Positions 35,664 through 43,447 of a stretch of 64,000 nucleotides of DNA are shown here, in pieces. The notes under the pieces were generated by a model. It had not been told where the DNA came from, searched no databases, and saw nothing but the letters and a program-made list of their open reading frames with translations. Origin of the DNA: Eubacteriaceae bacterium (GTDB lineage: Bacteria; Bacillota; Clostridia; Lachnospirales; Lachnospiraceae); the NCBI GenBank assembly GCA_910575665.1, contig CAJTFB010000017.1, positions 27,171-91,170 of the forward strand. Reading direction: 5' to 3'. Both the position numbers and the translations under genes were made by a program. Each line of letters begins with the position of its first letter. Within the stretch, counting starts at the first letter, position 1.

Positions 35664-35796
35664 GCAGCACACCCCCATCCCATTGGTATAAAATTTCCTG
35701 ATCTGCCGGTTCGGCAATCAGTTCCTGCGGTATATCAAAATCCGAGGCATTTACTGTTTTCAAAAAATCAGATTCCCTGTCGCTTTGTTTCCTCAT
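35650..35796 (-). CDS. Small acidic protein, 48 residues
   Basis: Begins MRKQSDRESDFLKTVNAS and ends GGVLHEDE. Start supported by AAGGAGGAAGAAGGG and by an ATGA overlap with the preceding gene; its end overlaps the start of the polyvalent protein. Very acidic. No family recognised, but tight coupling on both sides argues it is real. Confidence 0.6.
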   Translation of the reverse strand: MRKQSDRESDFLKTVNASDFDIPQELIAEPADQEILYQWDGGVLHEDE

Positions 35797-36881
35797 CCCT
35801 TCTTCCTCCTTCCAAAAAAACGGTTCTTTTTATTCTGGTTCCCGACTTGCTTCTCTACCGGAAGGATCTTTTCATAAATCCCATCCTCCCCGCCATAAGA
35901 AAATGGATCCCTCACTTCCCCGGCAAAAAAAGTGTCTCCTGCCTTTTCCTCCATCAGCTCCAGCAGATCCTTTTTCTCCGTCTCTGCCGTAAAATTGAAG
36001 ATATAGGAATTGTGGTTGTAAAAATTGTTTTTAACAACCTGGTATGTCCTGTCAAATTCCCCTGGCTTACTCCCGACCACAAAAATCTGTATCGCCTTCT
36101 CCAGAAACGAAATCTTGTTAAAACCATGTTCGCTGAAGACGCCGTAATCATATACATAATAGTCATACTGCTTCAGCACATCCTGAAGGCGGTCAGGACG
36201 GTAATACATGTCAATGCCCTCATACGTAACAAGTCCTTTTTCCGGATCGTGTTCTGTATCCGAATAGGCTGTCTCCAGCTGCTCCACCCACCCATGACTG
36301 TTCATCTGTATGTAGGCTGCCCGGTAACCGGAAAAGTGAAGATATTTTACAAACTGGATCGCCTGTGTCGTCGTTCCCATCCTGGCAATAGCTCCGGCGA
36401 CTCCGATTGTTGTTCCACGGTTCTCCCTGTCTTTTTCTTCTTTCCGGTCTTCCGGTTCTTCCTCCTGAAAATGAATCCCCCGCTTTTCATAGCCAAATGT
36501 CTCAAAATATCCATCCAGGCAAAGTTCCAGATCCTCTTTCTGTTCTGCCAGATAAACCGAAAAGATAAAATTTTTTATCCCCTTATGGTACAACTCGCTG
36601 ATGATCCTGCTCTCCGGAGAGTACCCCGGCGCAAAGATGATGACCTTTACCCGGATGGCGTCCCGGATCTTCAGGATCCAGCTTTCGATCTCCTGCGGCT
36701 CATCTGCATACTGTTCTATGTCAAAAATGACATACTCCGCCTTTTCTTTGTAATGCAGCACCTGTTTTGCCTGGCTTTCGATATGCAGATTTTCCGGTAT
36801 GTAGCTGCAAGGCAGATCCCGTCCCGCTGATACGTCCTCACAAAAATAGCCGCTTTCCCGTTTCCCGACAAATACGATCAC
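35793..36881 (-). CDS. CpaE/TadZ-like ATPase with degenerate P-loop
   Basis: 362 residues. Residues 1-135 look like an atypical receiver-like domain (YVIFDIEQYADEPQEIESWI...VKVIIFAPGYS). Residues about 155-330 follow the MinD/ParA fold: IGVAGAIARMGTTTQAIQFVKYL in place of the usual KGGxGKT loop, YYVYDYGVFSE at the Walker B position, QIFVVGSKPGEFDRTY after it. The missing lysines suggest weak or no ATP hydrolysis, as in TadZ localisation proteins. It may place the transfer machine at the pole or membrane. Overlaps the Toprim gene by ATGA. Confidence 0.7.
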   Translation of the reverse strand: MIVFVGKRESGYFCEDVSAGRDLPCSYIPENLHIESQAKQVLHYKEKAEYVIFDIEQYADEPQEIESWILKIRDAIRVKVIIFAPGYSPESRIISELYHKGIKNFIFSVYLAEQKEDLELCLDGYFETFGYEKRGIHFQEEEPEDRKEEKDRENRGTTIGVAGAIARMGTTTQAIQFVKYLHFSGYRAAYIQMNSHGWVEQLETAYSDTEHDPEKGLVTYEGIDMYYRPDRLQDVLKQYDYYVYDYGVFSEHGFNKISFLEKAIQIFVVGSKPGEFDRTYQVVKNNFYNHNSYIFNFTAETEKKDLLELMEEKAGDTFFAGEVRDPFSYGGEDGIYEKILPVEKQVGNQNKKNRFFGRRKKG

Positions 36882-37831
36882 GTTCTTCCCCTCCTGACTA
36901 ATACCTCATTCCAGTCCTTTCCTTTTTTCTTTTCCGGCAGATCTGTAATAATCGTTAAGTCACTGCGTTTCTTCCGCACATTTTCACTGATGATCCGCAC
37001 CGCCTCCTGTCCGGATTTATCGTTATCTGTCCCGATCCAAATCTCTTTGAGCGCCGGATCCAAAATGTAACTCATTACTGCCATCCACTTCCCGGTACCT
37101 CCCAGGGCCAGGTAATTCCATTTTCGGCATTCCGGAAAACGGATCGTCATAACCGACATGGCATCAATGATGCTCTCTGCCACATACAGCCTTTCTGCCT
37201 GATTATCCATATAAAAGCATTTGGAATAATCACAGCCTTCCACATCACCATAAAAAGGTTTATATGTATTTGTACCGCGACGGCAGGCAAATACCGCTTT
37301 TCCATCCACACCTGCTTCATAGGAAAGAAACACACAGTTCCCATGTGTATCCTGATACAGCTGCCTGCGGTTTACCATTTCCTGCACGATCTCCTGACGG
37401 ATACACCTTGTTTTGACCAGATAGGCAAATACTTTACGCATGTTGTTATCCTTGCCCGGAAGTTTCAATACTGTCCCATCCCCATTTTTCACTGATACAT
37501 TTTCCAGGTTCCCTCCATGACTGTTTCCCATCACTTCTACAGCGGTACCAGGCACCCTGTTTTCCAAAAGACGAATTGCCTCGCCGAGGGGCAGACCGTT
37601 AAATTCCATGACAAAATCAATGACCGAGCCGCCAAAGGCTCCTCCTGTCCTCCCTGGTACGGAATTTCTCCAGAAACAATTTTTCTGCGGGTCGATCCGG
37701 ACACTGTCATGTTCTTTTAAACTGTAATATCTTCCTGTCCGTACGAGTGTAAATCCCATTTCCCTTGCATAATCTACAATCATTACGTTCTCTTTTATCC
37801 TCCAGCAGGATGATCCGCTGCATCCATCCAT
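36878..37831 (-). CDS. Toprim-domain primase-like protein (DUF3991 type)
   Basis: 317 residues. The start at 37831 has GGAGGAGGGAAATTAG. N-terminal DnaG-like fold without zinc cysteines (RYYSLKEHDSVRIDPQKNCFWRNS...GGSVIDFVMEF), a middle DUF3991-like part (AYLVKTRCIRQEIVQEMVNRRQLY...HGNCVFLSYEA), and a Toprim domain (LYVAESIIDAMSVM, LALGGTG, IWIGTDNDKSGQEAV). Probably primes or processes the transferred strand in the recipient. Confidence 0.82.
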   Translation of the reverse strand: MDGCSGSSCWRIKENVMIVDYAREMGFTLVRTGRYYSLKEHDSVRIDPQKNCFWRNSVPGRTGGAFGGSVIDFVMEFNGLPLGEAIRLLENRVPGTAVEVMGNSHGGNLENVSVKNGDGTVLKLPGKDNNMRKVFAYLVKTRCIRQEIVQEMVNRRQLYQDTHGNCVFLSYEAGVDGKAVFACRRGTNTYKPFYGDVEGCDYSKCFYMDNQAERLYVAESIIDAMSVMTIRFPECRKWNYLALGGTGKWMAVMSYILDPALKEIWIGTDNDKSGQEAVRIISENVRKKRSDLTIITDLPEKKKGKDWNEVLVRRGRT

Positions 37832-38635
37832 CTAATTTCCCTCCTCCATCTGCTTCCGTGTTAGGGTTATCCTCTCATTCATCTCCAAGATTTCTGTCTG
37901 TTTCTGTGCGATTTCCGCCTCCGCACTTTTATATTTGCTTTCTGCCTCGGCAACCGCCTGATCCGTAGCTCTCTGCTGCTCCAGCGTCTGATACTGTCTG
38001 CCTTCCTGTAATTTCGCGATTTCATGTCTGATCTCCTGCTTTTCGTTCTCCAGATTCTGAATTTCAGCCTGCAAATTTTCAATCATGTTCTGGTACATCC
38101 GAATCTGTGTCTCAAACCTCACCTTCAGATAGCCGTCCCTGTCCTTTTCTTCGATACTGCTTACCCGGTTGACATCATTTACGTTCGTATAAAGTTTAAG
38201 AAGTCCCATGCTTTCAGTCTGTTCCGTCATATCCATCCGCAATGACACCTCACTCCACCGTTTTGGCAGATCCGTGATCTGGAGGATCACCCAGTCCGCT
38301 TCTTCCAGGATGACATTGACAGACAGTTTTTCCCCCAGCTTTTCCAGGGCAGAATATTCATAAGTATTCCGGCCGTCATACGATGTATTCCGGATGTCTA
38401 ATTCCACTTCCATCGTGCCGGACGTTTCACAATAATCCCAACGGATCACGGAAACGGTACGCCCATTCCATTCGGTCTCCTGTCCGGGCGGCGTCAGTGC
38501 ATTGGCGGAACTTCCCGCCGGCATCCATGCGTTTGACGTAAAGAAAAACAAATAACCCCCGGTAAAAAGAAAAAGGATCAGGATAAACCGCAGGTTTCCT
38601 TTTTTCTGGTAAAAAGAATACTTTTCTTTTATCAT
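37832..38635 (-). CDS. Membrane-anchored beta-domain and coiled-coil protein of the transfer module
   Basis: 267 residues. Signal anchor (about 17-36), an extracytoplasmic beta-rich domain (about 50-160), then a long coiled coil (MYQNMIENLQAEIQNLENEKQEIRHEI onward to the end). Not a named family. Sits between the Toprim gene and a small soluble gene with 0- to 1-bp spacing, so part of the transfer operon; a structural or scaffold role is possible. Confidence 0.5.
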   Translation of the reverse strand: MIKEKYSFYQKKGNLRFILILFLFTGGYLFFFTSNAWMPAGSSANALTPPGQETEWNGRTVSVIRWDYCETSGTMEVELDIRNTSYDGRNTYEYSALEKLGEKLSVNVILEEADWVILQITDLPKRWSEVSLRMDMTEQTESMGLLKLYTNVNDVNRVSSIEEKDRDGYLKVRFETQIRMYQNMIENLQAEIQNLENEKQEIRHEIAKLQEGRQYQTLEQQRATDQAVAEAESKYKSAEAEIAQKQTEILEMNERITLTRKQMEEGN

Positions 38636-38943
38636 TACCGACCAGTCTCCCTTTCTTCCATCCGTTTTCTGTCCTGTGTGCTGCGCCTTACCAGCGTTTC
38701 ATAAATATCCTGGCTGATGAGGTTTTCATTCACCTCATGCACCGGGATCCTCCTTTGTTTTATCTCTTCCAGTTCGCCCTTCATCTGCTCTGTCGACTCT
38801 CCGATTACATACGCCGCATCCGCTTTCCGGTAATCCAGTACCGGCTCGACATATTCACCGAGTACCTGCCGGATTTTTTTGCAAAAAAATCTTTTCTGCG
38901 GCTCGTTGCAGCAGACATATATCTTTTTTAATTGTTTCTTCAT
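38635..38943 (-). CDS. Small soluble protein of unknown function
   Basis: 102 residues from the ATG at 38943, which has GGAAGG at good spacing. Begins KKQLKKIYVCCNEPQKRFFCKKIRQVL; looks alpha/beta with repeated YVIGESTEQMKGELEEI. Not recognised. Overlaps the next gene by one base. Confidence 0.5.
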   Translation of the reverse strand: MKKQLKKIYVCCNEPQKRFFCKKIRQVLGEYVEPVLDYRKADAAYVIGESTEQMKGELEEIKQRRIPVHEVNENLISQDIYETLVRRSTQDRKRMEERETGR

Positions 38944-38959
38944 ACCCATTCCTTCCTTT

Positions 38960-39490
38960 CTACCACGGTTCAAAACGGAATGTTTTCTTATCCCGCTGAA
39001 CGATCACATGAAATTTAAAAGTTCCCGATTCCGGTGTCTGGAAATAAAAACCCGCACTGACTGTATTCTTTTTATGGTCGATGACAGTCTCCCCGTAATA
39101 ATGGGTTTCGGTCATACCAGCGAAGCCATATCCGTTCGCAAAAATCCGGATTTCTTCAGCCAGTCTGTCTTTTGTGACACCTATAAGCGAAAGTACTTCA
39201 GCATCCATATCCCTGATTTCCATCCCCGCCTGCGCATACTCTCCGTAATCCGGTTCTTCTGCCTCTGCTGTCTGTTCGGCCGGTTGTCCTTCCCAGACAA
39301 CGTTTTCTGTGTCCCTAATCACATTTTCTGTTGCCTGACCGGAAACTGCTGAAAATGTTACCTTTGCCGCATTTCCGCTTTCCGTTCTGTACCTGTCCCC
39401 GGATTCCTGTATCCGGTAAATCAATGCGGCCGCCAGTATTGCCACAGCGGCAAAAAGACAGCAAATCCCGATGCTTTTCCCTTTGTTCAA
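38960..39490 (-). CDS. Single-pass extracytoplasmic protein of the transfer module
   Basis: 176 residues with a TTG start at 39490 positioned nine bases after AGGAGGG. Signal anchor ISIGICCLFAAVAILAAALIY-like at residues 6-26, an acidic linker (WEGQPAEQTAEAEEPDYGEY), and a C-terminal domain (LAEEIRIFANGYGFAGMTETHYYGETVID...GTFKFHVIVQRD). Not recognised. An in-frame ATG is absent near the ribosome site, so the rare start is inferred. Confidence 0.5.
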   Translation of the reverse strand: MNKGKSIGICCLFAAVAILAAALIYRIQESGDRYRTESGNAAKVTFSAVSGQATENVIRDTENVVWEGQPAEQTAEAEEPDYGEYAQAGMEIRDMDAEVLSLIGVTKDRLAEEIRIFANGYGFAGMTETHYYGETVIDHKKNTVSAGFYFQTPESGTFKFHVIVQRDKKTFRFEPW

Positions 39491-39509
39491 TACTCATATC
39501 CCTCCTGTC

Positions 39510-40676
39510 CTAATGATTTGTATAGGTAAAGTGCATGGGATCGAAATAAGCAGTACTCCAGTCCCCTCCCCAGTAAAATCCATGACGTTTCCAAATGTTT
39601 ACGATTTCCTTTGTCACACTGTACTCATCCTCTCCCGGATGATATCCCCAGCTTGTGTAAGATGCCCCGTTGCTTGTCCAGTTTACATCTACCACACATC
39701 CATAAGAATGATGGGAAACCCTGGAACTGTTGCTTGCCATTGTCCTCCAGTTATACCCCGCGGTTTCCTCCGGCTTGATCTTAAAACCGGCTCTTTTCAT
39801 GTCCTCAAACACCTTTTTAATTTCTTCCGCAAGCTTTTTATGAACCGTTAAGATCATTGTCGCTGCCTTTCCATTCTTATTTATTATTGGGACAGTGATC
39901 TGTGTTAGATATTTCTGCATCTCATTTGGGGATGATGGCACTCCATCCGGGAAAAGCCAGTCAAGCCTTCCTTCCAATGCCACCTTAGCAGCCTCTCCAG
40001 CTGCTACACTTTCTTCCGCCTGATCGCCACGCTGGTAATAACGCAATACATGATCTGTGTAATATTGGTCGCCATAGCGCCAGGGACCGAGCTGCTCTGC
40101 CCGGCTTCCTGTGTTTCTGACACCTCCTGACTTTTCTTTCGCATAGCTAAATGTATTTTCCTGCGTCCATTTTCCGCCATTTAACATAGCATAGTCTATA
40201 TAACCACCACCGAAGTTATATCCCTGTAAGGCTAACCGGATATGTTCGAGATCTTCCGGTGATGCCACTTTGGCTTTTGTAATCATTCCGGATAAATATT
40301 TTACTCCCTGTTCAATGCTCCCCGCCGTATCAAGTGTATTTGGCGGCAGTCCCAGGGATTCGGAAGCCTGAAAAATATCTCCTCCCTGTCCGCCGGATTC
40401 CTGCATGATCACTGCCAGAAACAGATTTATGTACGCTTCCATTCCATACTTTTTTGCCTCTGCCAGCACCGGTTCTCTATATCTTGCCACATCCGGGCTG
40501 AGATTCAGGGACACTGTAATTGTACTTCCTCCTCCTGTACTCCCCTCTTCTTCCCCGCCTACAAGAACGGCCGAAATCTGTGATGTGACACTCCCTACAA
40601 TTGATACGAGAAGCATAATGGGGACTATGATAACTATGCCTATCACTGCCCCTTTCTTCCTAAGTCTTTCCACCAT
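39510..40676 (-). CDS. VirB1/CwlT-like lysozyme fused to an M15-type peptidase
   Basis: 388 residues. Signal anchor (about 10-33), a lysozyme-like domain (about 60-215: LFLAVIMQESGGQGGDIFQASESLG ... IEQGVKYL ... ALQGYNFGGGYIDY), then an M15-type D,D/L,D-peptidase domain (SHHSYGCVVDVN, GGDW, DPMHF). It opens the cell wall for the transfer channel. Related Gram-positive elements mostly carry NlpC/P60 as the second domain, so the M15 domain is a variation. ATG at 40676 overlaps the VirB4 stop. Confidence 0.88.
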   Translation of the reverse strand: MVERLRKKGAVIGIVIIVPIMLLVSIVGSVTSQISAVLVGGEEEGSTGGGSTITVSLNLSPDVARYREPVLAEAKKYGMEAYINLFLAVIMQESGGQGGDIFQASESLGLPPNTLDTAGSIEQGVKYLSGMITKAKVASPEDLEHIRLALQGYNFGGGYIDYAMLNGGKWTQENTFSYAKEKSGGVRNTGSRAEQLGPWRYGDQYYTDHVLRYYQRGDQAEESVAAGEAAKVALEGRLDWLFPDGVPSSPNEMQKYLTQITVPIINKNGKAATMILTVHKKLAEEIKKVFEDMKRAGFKIKPEETAGYNWRTMASNSSRVSHHSYGCVVDVNWTSNGASYTSWGYHPGEDEYSVTKEIVNIWKRHGFYWGGDWSTAYFDPMHFTYTNH

Positions 40677-42583
40677 CACACACCTCCCTGGAATATCTTC
40701 TCTTCCTCCGTAGTGAGATGTACTTTAAATTCAAGATTCCGGTCAGATGCGATACATAAAATGTTTTCCCCAACCTCAAGCTTTGGGATCCGTGAGATCT
40801 GCGACTGTGTCAGAACATTTTCAAAGATTGTGTTCAGCATCGGCGTCACATTACTATCCTGATGGAATATAAACTTATACTGCGTCAGCTCAAAAATTGT
40901 CTTGATCTTGTCAATCTCAGCACTTCCAGATCCCTCCGGGACATAATCACGGATGCTCTGGCTGGCCAGTCCGATGCCTCCAAAATATTTTCTTGCCTCC
41001 CTTAGATAAACTGTGATCAGATCCAGCGCATGGGGCTTCTTCGCATTCACCCATCGGTGCGATTCATCGATCAGGATCAGGCTCTTTACAATATCCCAGT
41101 TCGTAATATCATTTTTATCCAGCATCTGGAGCATAAGTTTTCCATTGGTGACACAGTTGTCCCAGCACAGGGACACCATATTAAAAAGCTGGGCATCAAA
41201 TATTTCTGCTTTCAGTTCCTTCAGGGTGGAAATATCAAAGGTCACGATCTGCTCATCGAGGATGTTGTCAATACTCGTATGCCCATTAAAGAGATTCCCG
41301 TAGGTGTTGACGATATTTTCGATAACTTTCCGGATCTTATCCATCCGCAGAAGGTTCCTCTTGATCAGTTCAATCTCCACATCATCATATTGGGAACTCT
41401 GTAGTTTTTTCATCTTACGTTCCAAAAATACCAGCATATCCGAAAATGTGGGATATCTGTCTGCCGGAAGCCCGGTAATCTGCCCCCGCATTTCCCCGTT
41501 TTTCATCTCGAAACCGAATTCACGGTAAAGCTCCCGCAGGATTTCCTCAAACTCAATGACCTCTTCCATCTCTGCCTGTCCGCCGACGAGAAAACGGTAT
41601 ATGGTACTCACTTTGGAAATGTGTCTGGTAAAGCTGACGCCGTCATCATCACCGGCACGGAGGATCTCCAGCGGATTCAGGATCCCCCCTGTTCCGTCCA
41701 AATTGATCACCTTTCCCCCCAGTACCCTTGTCAGGGTGGCAAATTCCCCGGAAATATCAAATGTTCTCACGTAGTTTCCCATCACGGCATTCGACAGAAA
41801 CTGTTTCTTCAGGAGCGTACTCTTTCCGGAACCCATCGTCCCCACACATAAAAAGTTATAATAAAGACGGCTTCCGGATTTCGTGAACAGATCAAACAAC
41901 ACGTTTCCCCCGCAGGGTGTTTTCCCCAAAAAAGTTCCTGTTTTATCCTCCAGGGAAGAGAAATGGAACGGGTTCCCGGCCGCGACGGCATTCGATGTCA
42001 GAGGCTGTCCATACGTTGAGAAAAGTTCATCTTTCTGTGCCAGGTATGAGCGGTACATGCTTGTCCATTCGTTCTTTGATTCGTTTAGGTAGATGGCAGA
42101 CTGGAATCCATTGCTTTCAAGTCCCGCCATAATGTTTTTGATCTTATCCTCCAGCGTCACCCAGGAACGGTCTGCCACAAAGATCCGGATATGTAACAAT
42201 TTGATCACTTCGCCCAGAGAATTGATTTCATCAAACAGCCGCTCCATTTCCTGCCACCGTTTCTGTGCGTCGTACTGTTCCTGAAAATCTTTGGCTTCCC
42301 GGTAACGGAAATTCTGCTCCTTCATCGAACGGTTGATATTTTTCTTGACTTCGATGATATTGTCCGTCGAAATATCCACGGTCACAACCGTATTGTTGAT
42401 GTTACATACCCTTGCCAGCCAGTAATCATCCAGGGTTTTCGGAAATTCATAAACATGGATGCACGCTTCATATCCCCCGCCGGCAGAAATAAATTTAGCA
42501 TCCGAAAAGGTGATCCCGCCCTGTGGCTGTATCTTTTGAAGTAGAAATAAATCCGCTGCATTTTTGTTTCTATTTTTTTTCAT
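40676..42583 (-). CDS. VirB4-like conjugation ATPase, C-terminal motor part
   Basis: 635 residues from the ATG at 42583 (GGGGGAAAGCAG upstream). Walker A GTMGSGKSTLLKK, Walker B SLILIDESHRWVN, and the ASQSIRDYV segment. About 200 N-terminal residues resemble the end of the VirB4 N-domain (YEACIHVYEFPKTLDDYWLARVCN). The companion at 42595-43140 supplies the part usually found at the very N-terminus. Powers the type IV secretion channel. Confidence 0.93.
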   Translation of the reverse strand: MKKNRNKNAADLFLLQKIQPQGGITFSDAKFISAGGGYEACIHVYEFPKTLDDYWLARVCNINNTVVTVDISTDNIIEVKKNINRSMKEQNFRYREAKDFQEQYDAQKRWQEMERLFDEINSLGEVIKLLHIRIFVADRSWVTLEDKIKNIMAGLESNGFQSAIYLNESKNEWTSMYRSYLAQKDELFSTYGQPLTSNAVAAGNPFHFSSLEDKTGTFLGKTPCGGNVLFDLFTKSGSRLYYNFLCVGTMGSGKSTLLKKQFLSNAVMGNYVRTFDISGEFATLTRVLGGKVINLDGTGGILNPLEILRAGDDDGVSFTRHISKVSTIYRFLVGGQAEMEEVIEFEEILRELYREFGFEMKNGEMRGQITGLPADRYPTFSDMLVFLERKMKKLQSSQYDDVEIELIKRNLLRMDKIRKVIENIVNTYGNLFNGHTSIDNILDEQIVTFDISTLKELKAEIFDAQLFNMVSLCWDNCVTNGKLMLQMLDKNDITNWDIVKSLILIDESHRWVNAKKPHALDLITVYLREARKYFGGIGLASQSIRDYVPEGSGSAEIDKIKTIFELTQYKFIFHQDSNVTPMLNTIFENVLTQSQISRIPKLEVGENILCIASDRNLEFKVHLTTEEEKIFQGGV

Positions 42584-42594
42584 CTGCTTTCCCC

Positions 42595-43140
42595 CTAATT
42601 CATCATGCTGCATTTATTGGCAAGCCGGAACAGGATCTGCTGCTTCTTTTCTTCCGTCAGGTACGCCAGAAGCCCGTTCTTTCCCCTTCCCAGTGTATTC
42701 ATTAAGAGCAGCGTGTTTTTTTCCATCTCCTCCGTGTTCTTTGCAAAGATCATATAGTAATATTCCCTTGTCGTATCATGTTTGCCGAGCCATACCAGTT
42801 CATCCAGCTTCCTCTGCAGAAAGCTTTTGTAAACCGGATTTGCCTGTTTCTGCATTTTGTGTTCGATATAATGCTGCTGTTCAGCTGTATCACAGGGGAA
42901 ATTCATGGTTATGATCTTGATATCCTCTGCGTACAGTTTATACAGTCTGGCAAACCGGAGACAGTCATACTCCACCTCATCATCCGACGAATTTACCAGA
43001 TCCTTTGACATGATCTGGATGATATTCATGTAACTGCCGTCTTTCATGCAGTAACAATTATTTTTCTTGTCATATCCCTGGATATCAATCAGTTCCAGAA
43101 TACTTTTCCTGACACCCTTTGCTGCTTTTTTCTTCGCCAT
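42595..43140 (-). CDS. VirB4 N-terminal-domain-like protein
   Basis: 181 residues from the ATG at 43140 (GGGGAGGAATAAGCAG upstream). The stretch IQGYDKKNNCYCMKDGSYMNIIQIMSKDLVNSSDDEVEYDCLRFARLYKLYAEDIKIITMNFPCDT is the kind that opens VirB4/TrbE-type ATPases, and there is no P-loop. It ends 12 bp before the motor gene, so VirB4 seems to be made as two chains. Confidence 0.7.
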   Translation of the reverse strand: MAKKKAAKGVRKSILELIDIQGYDKKNNCYCMKDGSYMNIIQIMSKDLVNSSDDEVEYDCLRFARLYKLYAEDIKIITMNFPCDTAEQQHYIEHKMQKQANPVYKSFLQRKLDELVWLGKHDTTREYYYMIFAKNTEEMEKNTLLLMNTLGRGKNGLLAYLTEEKKQQILFRLANKCSMMN

Positions 43141-43144
43141 CTGC

Positions 43145-43447
43145 TTATTCCTCCCCTTCATTTTCGGAACCGGTCATAACCGGCCGGTACACTTCCTTGT
43201 CCCTCCGCAGAAACAAAATGATACTCTCGTAATTACGCCGCTTCCGGTTTGCATGGCTTTTCGCTGTCAGAAAAAGTGCACAGCCAAAGGAAAATATATA
43301 AAACAGTATGGTCAGGCTCTCATGGACAGCCGCTGCCAGAACAACCGAAATGCAAATATAAATGATAACAAAAAACAGGTCAAATAAGTAAATGCTCCTT
43401 CCCACTTTGGTTTCCGATTTTATTTCCTGTGCAACAATGTACCTCAT
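43145..43447 (-). CDS. VirB3/PrgI-like membrane protein
   Basis: 100 residues, starting MRYIVAQEIKSETKVGRSIYLFDLFFVIIYICISV, with two membrane helices (about 20-42, 45-63) and a basic tail. This is the PrgI/VirB3-type gene usually found before VirB4 in Gram-positive transfer operons. Overlaps the VirB6-like gene by ATGA. Confidence 0.75.
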   Translation of the reverse strand: MRYIVAQEIKSETKVGRSIYLFDLFFVIIYICISVVLAAAVHESLTILFYIFSFGCALFLTAKSHANRKRRNYESIILFLRRDKEVYRPVMTGSENEGEE

